Source: Acidobacteriaceae bacterium (GTDB lineage: Bacteria > Acidobacteriota > Terriglobia > Terriglobales > Acidobacteriaceae). From it: a stretch of 42,209 nucleotides of DNA. Position numbers and translations under genes: made by a program. Where the stretch lies: assembly GCA_027452125.1 (NCBI GenBank), contig DAIDGZ010000132.1, positions 1 through 42,209 on the forward strand, given 5' to 3'. The notes beneath the pieces were generated by a model. The model was not told the origin of the DNA. It worked only from the letters and a program-made list of their open reading frames with translations, and did no database searches. Of this stretch, positions 25,260-31,513 are shown piece by piece; position 1 is the first letter of the stretch, and each line of letters begins with the position of its first letter.

Positions 25260-25301
25260 GCGCGGGCGTTTGGCTCTCCGCAAACGATCCGTTTCCCGCG
25301 C
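25260..25301 (+). other. Nested hairpin in the sigma-factor leader
   Basis: GCGCGGG (25260-25266) pairs with CCCGCGC (25295-25301). Directly inside, CGTTTG (25267-25272) pairs with CAAACG (25281-25286) around an 8-nt loop, with an 8-nt bulge on the 3' side. The structure begins a few bases after the predicted transcription start and could stabilise the mRNA or bind a regulator. Confidence 0.5.
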
Positions 25302-25404
25302 ACTCCGGATCTGCAGAGTTGTTCGGCAGCGCTACCCAGGCTGCCGGGGAGTGGCCGCACACGAACACCCGCCAAGGGACCGGTTCCAGAGTTCCCAGAT
25401 GCCA

Positions 25405-25439
25405 AGTGTTCACCAAGTGCGGTAAGGTGGGAGAACACT
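25405..25439 (+). other. Hairpin just upstream of the sigma start codon
   Basis: AGTGTTC (25405-25411) pairs perfectly with GAACACT (25433-25439), with an inner ACC/GGT. It ends 21 nt before the ATG at 25461. It could influence ribosome access or be a protein-binding palindrome. Confidence 0.4.
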
Positions 25440-25460
25440 GACTTGCAGGCGGACCTCACC

Positions 25461-26138
25461 ATGGGCAATTTTGCTGGCGCGCTGCCATTCGAATCATCGC
25501 AGGAAGCGGCTCTGGTCGCTGAACTCAGGGCCGGTTCAGAAGAAGCATTCGCTTGGCTGATCGCGCGCTACCATCAACCCATCTATTCCCTTCTGGCGCG
25601 TACGGTCAACAACCCGGACGACGCCGCAGATCTGGCCCAGGAAGTTTTCGTCAAGGTCTTCCGGGGCATTCACAGCTTTCACGGCGAATCCTGCTTGCGC
25701 ACATGGATTTACAGGATCGCCTTGCATGAAGCATCCAACCGCAGGCGCTGGTGGATGCGGCACAAGCAGCAGGAAGTCTCCACGGAACAGGAGATCGCCG
25801 ACGGCGACTGCGGCGTTCCCGTGCGGATCAAGGACATGCTGGTGGACCCCTCGGAGTCCCCCTATGACCTGGCCGTGCACGCCGAGAACCGGGCCCGCGT
25901 GGAAGCGGCCCTCAGCCAGGTGCCCGAACCCTACCGCACCACGCTGGTCCTGCGCGACATTGAAGGTTTTGTGTACGAGGAAGTTGCAGAGATGCAGGGG
26001 ATCAATCTGGGAACCGTGAAGTCGCGGCTGATGCGCGGCAGAGCCTGCCTCAAGGCGCTGTTGTCTGCCCCGCAGCCGGCCGCCGCGGCGGCGACGCTCT
26101 CACGCTTTGAGATGCCCCTGGGGGAGGAGGCCGGATGA
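25461..26138 (+). CDS. ECF-subfamily RNA polymerase sigma factor
   Basis: The 225-aa protein has sigma region 2 (about 25-90): AFAWLIARYHQPIYSLLART, then ADLAQEVFVKVFRGIHSFHG, then RTWIYRIALHEASNRRRWW. Region 4 (about 145-200) reads LSQVPEPYRTTLVLRDIEGF, then YEEVAEMQGINLGTVKSRLM. It lacks regions 1 and 3, as ECF sigmas do. It is RpoE-like and likely controls envelope-related genes. The ATG at 26138's upstream partner, 25461, has AGGCGGA before it; a TTG at 25443 is an alternative. Its stop overlaps the anti-sigma start (ATGA). The promoter at 25218-25248 suggests autoregulation. Confidence 0.92.
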   Translation: MGNFAGALPFESSQEAALVAELRAGSEEAFAWLIARYHQPIYSLLARTVNNPDDAADLAQEVFVKVFRGIHSFHGESCLRTWIYRIALHEASNRRRWWMRHKQQEVSTEQEIADGDCGVPVRIKDMLVDPSESPYDLAVHAENRARVEAALSQVPEPYRTTLVLRDIEGFVYEEVAEMQGINLGTVKSRLMRGRACLKALLSAPQPAAAAATLSRFEMPLGEEAG

Positions 26139-26818
26139 ACGGCTGCCAAGCAGTACAGGCGAGATTCACTGAATATCTCGATGGCCGTCTGAGCGGGCTC
26201 GAGATGCAGCGGATCGCCAGCCACCTGGACGCGTGCAACACATGCGCGGGCGAGTGGGCTGCTCTTCGCCACACACAATCCGCCCTGGCCACGCTGGGAC
26301 CGGTTCCCGAGCCGCCCGATCTGCTTCTGCGCATTCGCGTGGCCGTGAGCCAGGAGCGCGCGCGCCAGCACCGCAGCCGCCTCGACGTCTGGGGCCTGGC
26401 CTGGAAGAATACCGTGGGCCCGTTCCTGCTGCAGGCCTCGGCCGGCTTCGCCAGCGCCGTGTTGCTGCTGGGCACGGTCATCCTGCTGGTGGGCATGTTT
26501 GCCCGGCCTGAAGCCGCCCAGGCCAGCAAGGATGAGCCTCTGGGCGCAGCCACCGCGCCGCGGCTGCTCTATCTCTCCAGCGGAGCCAACGACGATGACT
26601 TCGGGGCGATTGCCAGCCCGGTGGTCGTGGAAGCCTATGTGAACGACGAAGGGTACGTCTACGACTACCGCATCGTCTCCGGCCCCACCAACGCCGCGAC
26701 CCGGGCCCAGATCGAAAACCTGCTGCTCTTCAGCGTCTTTGCTCCTGCCCGTTCCTTTGGCCAGCCCGTCAAGGGGTTGGCAGTGCTTTCCTTCTCCGGC
26801 GTAGCCGTGCGCGGCTGA
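26135..26818 (+). CDS. Membrane anti-sigma factor with zinc-binding motif
   Basis: The 227-aa protein begins with an anti-sigma zinc-finger (ZAS) domain: C4, then HLDACNTCAGEW (H..xC..C) near residues 30-38. One membrane segment spans about 99-127 (LLQASAGFASAVLLLGTVIL, then LVGMF). The outer domain ends in a stretch (YVYDYRIVSGPTNAATRAQI and beyond) that resembles the small alpha/beta C-terminal domain of TonB. It should hold the cotranscribed ECF sigma inactive until a signal reaches the outer domain. Translational coupling (ATGA) keeps the ratio fixed. Signal and protease partners are unknown. Confidence 0.85.
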   Translation: MNGCQAVQARFTEYLDGRLSGLEMQRIASHLDACNTCAGEWAALRHTQSALATLGPVPEPPDLLLRIRVAVSQERARQHRSRLDVWGLAWKNTVGPFLLQASAGFASAVLLLGTVILLVGMFARPEAAQASKDEPLGAATAPRLLYLSSGANDDDFGAIASPVVVEAYVNDEGYVYDYRIVSGPTNAATRAQIENLLLFSVFAPARSFGQPVKGLAVLSFSGVAVRG

Positions 26819-26947
26819 ACACCGGCGAAACAACTTCTTTCCCCTCCGGCGCCCGCCGCCGAGCCTCCCACAGAACATCCCTGTTTTCCGCCCCTTGCCG
26901 TGGTCTGTCCACCGCGCATGGGGACAAAATCGTGCCTGCCCTGCCAT

Positions 26948-26976
26948 TTGACCCTGCCGACGCGTCAAACTAGAGT
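26948..26976 (+). promoter_or_regulatory. Promoter of the 617-aa secreted protein gene
   Basis: TTGACC (26948-26953) and TAGAGT (26971-26976) are separated by exactly 17 bp, the best sigma-70-type promoter seen in the window. Transcription should start near 26983, giving a leader of about 12 nt that includes AGGG eight bases before the ATG at 26995. It overlaps the terminator at 26951-26993. Confidence 0.7.
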
Positions 26977-26993
26977 AACAGGCAGGGTTTTTT
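26951..26993 (+). terminator. Terminator-like hairpin of the sigma/anti-sigma operon
   Basis: ACCCTGCC (26951-26958) pairs perfectly with GGCAGGGT (26981-26988), and the 3' arm runs into TTTTTT (26988-26993). The 22-nt loop contains the palindrome GACGCGTC. Transcripts arriving from the anti-sigma gene would form this hairpin; transcripts from the promoter inside it would not, because the 5' arm lies before their start point. Confidence 0.6.
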
Positions 26994-26994
26994 C

Positions 26995-28848
26995 ATGACA
27001 TTGCGTACATTTCGATCTCCGGCCGCTGTATCGGCTGTGCTTTTCTTTCTTTTTGCCGGATTTGCGCCGCAACTCGCTCGTGCGCAGTACTCTGACAGCT
27101 CCTCCTCTTCCGACTCGGCCTCTCGTCCCGAGTACGCGCAGGAGAAAGCGCCGTCGCTGATCGATCCTGCCGGGCCCACCATCTCGCTGGTCAGCGCCGA
27201 GCCGGTGTTCTTTATGGCCGCCGCGCTCAACGCCTGCGGCTACGATGAGGGACTCAACGAGAGCGAGCCCATCCGCAAAAAGATCCGCGATGAGATGAAC
27301 CAGGTGCTGGTCCGGAGCGAAACGGCCCGGGACAAGCGCGACAAGGTCTGCCTGTTTATCGCGCAGCACCGCATGACGGGGACCGACAAGGACATCTCCC
27401 AGTACATCTCGCTGGCCCTTTATCTCTCCCAGCCGCCCAACCTGGACATCACGGTGGAGCAGTCGGAGATGCCGCCGGATTCGACCCAGGTCATCGGCAT
27501 CGTCCCGCTGCTCAAGGACTTTGCCCAGGCCATGGATCTGCATGGCATCTGGCTCACCCTGCGCCTCTCCTATGACCATGAGATCGACGAACTGCACGAT
27601 CCTCTGTCGCAGATGATCGTCTCCACCAATCTTTATCTGAAGATGCCGGCCTCCACGTACAGCGGCCGCCGCTTCATCGTGGTGATTGAGCCCCAGCTCT
27701 CGCCGCACCTGGTGAATGCTCGCGTCTATGGCTCGGACTATGTGGTGGTCGTTTCGCCCTCGGCCGGCCCGGTGCCCACCATTCCGATGAATAATGTGCG
27801 GCACATCTATCTGCACTATCTGATAGAGCCGCTGCTCTACGCGCGCACCAACGCCATTGACCGCATGGCCCCCATCCTCAAGGAGCTGAGCGATGCGCCG
27901 ATGGACTACCGCTATCGCTCCGACCCCGTGCCGCTCACCGTGGAGTGCCTCATCAAGGCCATTGAAGCCCGCACCATGGATACCAAGGTGCCGGTGTACA
28001 AGATCCCTGCGGATGTCGATCGCTCGCAGTTGCCGCGCTATGAGCACCTGCTCGACCAGTATCACCAGAAGGTGGAGGCCGTGCGCTGGGCGGCCGTGCA
28101 GCACGACATGCGGCAGGGCTTTGTGCTCACGCAGTACTACTACGAACAACTGGTGCAGTTTGAGAAAACCCCGGTCAGCCTGAGCGACACCATCGGCGAA
28201 ATGGTGTACAGCATGGACATTGACCAGCAGGTGCATCGGGCGCGGGATATCGACTTTGACAAGGTGGCCGACGAAGACGTGCTGCAGCGCTCCATGCCCC
28301 GCAAACTGACCGGCCTGGACCTGGCCGAGGCCAGGCTGGCGGAAGGCGACGCAGCCACAGCACAGAAGCTGGCGCAGAAGGCCCTCAACGAGCCCTCCAG
28401 CAACCCGCAGGCCGCCGCGGATGCCGCCCGCGCCCACTTCATCCTCGCCCGGGTCGCCATCATGACCGGCCATCCGCAGCAGGCCATGGATGACTTCAAG
28501 GAGACGGTCGCCACCAGCAAGGAGCCGCGCATCCTGGCCTGGTCGCACATTTACCTGGGCCGCATGGCCGATCTGGAATGCAATCGCAACGACGCGCTGA
28601 CGGAGTACAAGGCGGCGCTGGCGGCGCGCGACGGACAACTGGATACGCGCCTGGCCGCGGAGCGGGGCATCAAGACCGCCTACTCCGTGAACGGCCACAC
28701 CTGCAGTGACGATGAGGATGAGGGGACTGCGGCGCCAGCACCTGCGCCGCCGGCTCAGGCTGCGCCCGCGGTGGCGGCGCCGTCGGCGCCGGCTACGGGC
28801 AGTTCCAACGGCAACAGCGCCGTCCCCAACGCTCCCCAGCCGAACTAG
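26995..28848 (+). CDS. Secreted protein of unknown function with C-terminal TPR-like region
   Basis: The 617-aa protein has a signal peptide (to about residue 30, ending APQLARAQ). A domain of about 400 residues follows that I cannot assign. It includes repeated DLHGIWLTLRLSYDHEIDEL-like strands and the segment NNVRHIYLHYLIEPLLYAR, with an H270-x3-H274 pair followed by Glu, which could be part of a metal site. A helical region near 440-560 (LAEARLAEGDAATAQKLAQK, then ARAHFILARVAIMTGHPQQA) looks like two or three TPRs. The tail is Ala/Pro-rich. It is well formed, with a strong promoter, so it is a real gene. I do not propose an activity. Confidence 0.82.
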   Translation: MTLRTFRSPAAVSAVLFFLFAGFAPQLARAQYSDSSSSSDSASRPEYAQEKAPSLIDPAGPTISLVSAEPVFFMAAALNACGYDEGLNESEPIRKKIRDEMNQVLVRSETARDKRDKVCLFIAQHRMTGTDKDISQYISLALYLSQPPNLDITVEQSEMPPDSTQVIGIVPLLKDFAQAMDLHGIWLTLRLSYDHEIDELHDPLSQMIVSTNLYLKMPASTYSGRRFIVVIEPQLSPHLVNARVYGSDYVVVVSPSAGPVPTIPMNNVRHIYLHYLIEPLLYARTNAIDRMAPILKELSDAPMDYRYRSDPVPLTVECLIKAIEARTMDTKVPVYKIPADVDRSQLPRYEHLLDQYHQKVEAVRWAAVQHDMRQGFVLTQYYYEQLVQFEKTPVSLSDTIGEMVYSMDIDQQVHRARDIDFDKVADEDVLQRSMPRKLTGLDLAEARLAEGDAATAQKLAQKALNEPSSNPQAAADAARAHFILARVAIMTGHPQQAMDDFKETVATSKEPRILAWSHIYLGRMADLECNRNDALTEYKAALAARDGQLDTRLAAERGIKTAYSVNGHTCSDDEDEGTAAPAPAPPAQAAPAVAAPSAPATGSSNGNSAVPNAPQPN

Positions 28849-28923
28849 CGCCGAGCGCAATCGGCTGCCCGCCAGCCTGAAAGGTTCGCTGCGGGTGTGT
28901 GGAGCTCACACGATTCATAGCCT

Positions 28924-28950
28924 GCGGAGCGCCCGGCAAGCACGCTCCGC
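28924..28950 (+). other. GC-rich hairpin in the rnc leader
   Basis: GCGGAGCG (28924-28931) pairs perfectly with CGCTCCGC (28943-28950) around an 11-nt loop, in the 140-bp gap before rnc. It is followed by GCTTCTTC and not by a true T-run, so it is a poor terminator. It may instead be a leader stem of the rnc mRNA. A near-palindrome GTGTgGAGCTCACAC lies just upstream (28897-28911). Confidence 0.45.
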
Positions 28951-28988
28951 GCTTCTTCAACTCCCAAGGGAAACCGGCGGCGAACGAG

Positions 28989-29798
28989 GTGATTGTGCAG
29001 GCTGTTCTGGCAGAGCTGGAGAAGGCGCTGGGCCATCGGTTTGCCCGGCCTGACCTGCTGGTGCGCGCGCTTACCCATCGCTCGCTGGCCCATGAACATC
29101 AGCAGGAGAACGGCGGCAGCGACGCAGCCGGCGGCGACAACGAGCGGCTCGAGTTCCTGGGAGACGCGGTGCTGGGGCTGGCCGTCGCCGAGGCCCTCTT
29201 CGAGGCGCATCCCGAGTGGCGCGAGGGCGAGCTGACGCGGGTGCGCGCCCAACTGGTCAGCCGCCTGCACATGGCTGAGGTGGCCGGCGCCGTCGATCTG
29301 GGCAGGCATCTGCGCCTCAGCAAGGGCGAGGAGCGCGGCGGACTGCGCCGCAAAAGCACCGTCCTCAGCAACACCATGGAAGCCGTAATGGGCGCGCTCT
29401 TTCTGGACGGCGGCCTGGAACCGGTGCGCGCCTTCGTCCGCCGCCGCGTGATGGGCGAAACAGCGGAACAGTTGGCGCGGGAGCTGCGTTCCGGCGCGGC
29501 GCTGGGCAACTACAAATCTGCCCTGCAGGAGCATCTGCAGGCTGAGCGCGCAGGCACCCCCGTCTACCGCGTGAAGAGCGAGAGCGGCCCCGACCACCGC
29601 AAGCGATTCCTCGTCGAAGTTCGGCTCAAGGCCGAGGCCGGTGAACCCGGCAAGCCCCTGGCCCGCGGACTGGGCAGCACCAAGAAGCTGGCCGAGCAGG
29701 ACGCCGCGCGCCGCGCCCTGGAGAAGCTCTCCGCCGCCCCAAAGGCCGCGCGCAAGCACTCTGCGGAGGATGCCCGGGAAGACGAGGCCGACGTATGA
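28989..29798 (+). CDS. rnc: Ribonuclease III
   Basis: The product, 269 aa from this start, cuts double-stranded RNA in rRNA and mRNA processing. The nuclease domain begins with LGHRFARPDLLVRALTHRS and has the signature NERLEFLGDAVLGL, holding the first metal-binding Glu and Asp. The second acidic motif reads SNTMEAVMGALFLDGG: the Glu is present, but the position that is Asp114 in E. coli is Asn here. A dsRNA-binding domain follows (about GNYKSALQEHLQ to EQDAARRALEKL) and then a charged tail. The start is uncertain: GTGs at 28989, 28995 and 28899 are in frame, none with a clean ribosome binding site. The stop overlaps the first lepB (ATGA). Confidence 0.9.
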   Translation: MIVQAVLAELEKALGHRFARPDLLVRALTHRSLAHEHQQENGGSDAAGGDNERLEFLGDAVLGLAVAEALFEAHPEWREGELTRVRAQLVSRLHMAEVAGAVDLGRHLRLSKGEERGGLRRKSTVLSNTMEAVMGALFLDGGLEPVRAFVRRRVMGETAEQLARELRSGAALGNYKSALQEHLQAERAGTPVYRVKSESGPDHRKRFLVEVRLKAEAGEPGKPLARGLGSTKKLAEQDAARRALEKLSAAPKAARKHSAEDAREDEADV

Positions 29799-30553
29799 GC
29801 CAGACGGCCGCCGAGTCAGAGAGCTGGCTCTATCGCTTGCCGATCTCGGAGGCCTGCGCCTCGTTTCTGCGCACCCTGGTGGTGGCGCTTTTCCTGCTCA
29901 CGTTTGTGCTCCAGCCGCTGTTCATCCCCTCTGAGAGCATGGAGCACACCCTGCTGGTGGGCGATTTTCTGCTCTTCAACAAGCAGGTGTTCGCCCCGCC
30001 GGATGCGCTTGCCCGCCATCTCCTGCCCTACCGGGACGTCCAGCGCGGCGACATCGTGGTCTTCCACCATAGTCATCCGGCGCTTCTCATCAAGCGTGTA
30101 ATTGGCCTGCCCGGCGACCGGGTCCGCATCGCCAACGGTACCGTCTTCATCAACGATGCGCCGTTGCCCGAGCCCTACGCCACGTTTGAGCCTGCACCGC
30201 CCAACGCGGTGCGCGACGAGTTCCCCGCCGCCATCTACACCGATCCTGAAGTGGATCCCGACTGGTGGCGGCAGATGCAGCATCTGAGCCGCGGCGGTGA
30301 GCTGCGGGTCCCCGCGGGCGAGTACTTTGTGCTGGGCGACAACCGCAATCACAGCAGCGACTCGCGCTATTGGGGGTTTGTGCCCCGCCAGGCCATCATC
30401 GCCCGGCCGCTGCTCATCTATTTCTCGCTCAGGCGGCCGTCCACCACCGATGTGCGAAAGGCCCCGGATGATAGACTCGGACACGATAGCGGTCTGTGGA
30501 ACAGGCTTGCCGGCTTTGCCCGCTGGGACCGGATCTTCCACGTGGTTCACTGA
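29795..30553 (+). CDS. lepB: Signal peptidase I (first copy)
   Basis: The 252-aa inner-membrane serine protease removes signal peptides from exported proteins. A single hydrophobic anchor (FLRTLVVALFLLTFVLQPLF, about 24-43) leads into the catalytic Ser48 in IPSESME. The general base is Lys100 in LLIKRVIGLPGD, and box E reads VLGDNRNHSSDSRYWGFV. Both members of the Ser-Lys dyad are present, so the enzyme should be active. It starts inside the rnc stop codon and is followed after 48 bp by a second, diverged copy. lepB next to rnc is a known bacterial gene order. Confidence 0.94.
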   Translation: MSQTAAESESWLYRLPISEACASFLRTLVVALFLLTFVLQPLFIPSESMEHTLLVGDFLLFNKQVFAPPDALARHLLPYRDVQRGDIVVFHHSHPALLIKRVIGLPGDRVRIANGTVFINDAPLPEPYATFEPAPPNAVRDEFPAAIYTDPEVDPDWWRQMQHLSRGGELRVPAGEYFVLGDNRNHSSDSRYWGFVPRQAIIARPLLIYFSLRRPSTTDVRKAPDDRLGHDSGLWNRLAGFARWDRIFHVVH

Positions 30554-30601
30554 TTGCAGACGCACATCGGACCCCATCAGGAACTGAGCAAAGAGCAGAG
30601 G

Positions 30602-31435
30602 ATGACGAGGAAAAAAGACCAGGCAATCGCAGAGGCCCAAGAGACACAGCCGGTTTCCGGCGCTCCGCAGGAGCGCGTGGAAGAGACGCCCTTTGAGGCG
30701 CTGGCCAGCATCTGCTCCGTGCTGGTGGTTGGCCTGTTTATCCTCACTTTTCTGGCACAGAACTTCGTAATTCCCTCCGGCTCCATGGAGAAGACCCTGC
30801 TGGTCGGCGACCATCTGCTGGTGGATCGCATCACGCTGGCTCCGCCGGCCAGGTGGATGCCGCTGGTCCATTATCGCGAGCCCCGCCGCGGCGACATCAT
30901 CGTCTTCATCAAGCCCGTGCCCGACCTGGATGCCAGCGGACAGCCGCAGTATCTTTACCTGGTGAAGCGGCTCATCGGCGTGCCCGGCGACCACATCCAT
31001 CTGCGCAACGGCATCGTCATCATCAACGGCGTGGCCCAGGCCTTTCCTTACGCCCAGCCCACCACGCCGGAGAACCACAACGATTTCCTGGATGAGTTCC
31101 CCTCCGTGCCGCCCTATCCACAGCCCGGCGGCGCCACCGAAGAGTGGGCGGTGGACTTCCCGAATCACGTGGTCAACGGCGACCTGGTGGTGCCCAAGGG
31201 CATGTACTTCATGATGGGCGACAACCGGCACGACAGCCTGGACTCGCGCTTCTGGGGCTTTGTGCCCCGGGCCAACATCATTGGCCGGCCCCTGTTCAAC
31301 TACTGGTCGTTCAAGACGCCGGAGAGCGAGTATGACCAGACCGGCCTGGGCGCGCGCATGGCCTGGATGGCCCATGTGGCCCTGCACTTCTTCACCGAGA
31401 CGCGCTGGGAGCGGACGTTCCATGTCACCCGCTGA
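30602..31435 (+). CDS. lepB: Signal peptidase I (second copy)
   Basis: The 277-aa second signal peptidase has a longer, charged cytoplasmic start (MTRKKDQAIAEAQETQPV), one membrane anchor (about 36-55), catalytic Ser61 in IPSGSMEKTLLVGD and Lys122 in LVKRLIGVPGD. Box E is MMGDNRHDSLDSRFWGFV. It differs from the first copy in the loop between Ser and Lys and carries an insert around PENHNDFLDEFPSVPPYPQP, so the two probably have different substrate preferences. The ATG at 30602 is chosen over the TTG at 30554; GAGG is just upstream. The two copies probably share a transcript. Confidence 0.93.
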   Translation: MTRKKDQAIAEAQETQPVSGAPQERVEETPFEALASICSVLVVGLFILTFLAQNFVIPSGSMEKTLLVGDHLLVDRITLAPPARWMPLVHYREPRRGDIIVFIKPVPDLDASGQPQYLYLVKRLIGVPGDHIHLRNGIVIINGVAQAFPYAQPTTPENHNDFLDEFPSVPPYPQPGGATEEWAVDFPNHVVNGDLVVPKGMYFMMGDNRHDSLDSRFWGFVPRANIIGRPLFNYWSFKTPESEYDQTGLGARMAWMAHVALHFFTETRWERTFHVTR

Positions 31436-31513
31436 GGCTGAGGCCGCTGCCGCAGCATTGCGCGGCGGCGTGTCCAGGCCCGGCGCGCGGATGCAACAAC
31501 ACCCTGGATAGCC

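Larger units (their letters stand above)
25113..25460 (+). other. 348-bp divergent control region of the ECF sigma gene
   Basis: This gap separates the subunit 3 gene (minus) from the sigma factor gene (plus). It contains the ECF-type promoter at 25218-25248, a nested GC-rich hairpin at 25260-25301 and a second hairpin at 25405-25439. A plus-strand frame of 79 codons (25202-25441) is open but has no family resemblance or ribosome binding site, and I do not call it. I see no clear promoter for the minus-strand pair. Confidence 0.6.

Noticed and set aside
25202..25441. 79-codon plus-strand frame in the sigma-factor leader
   Set aside because: No family resemblance, no ribosome binding site, and it overlaps promoter and hairpins.
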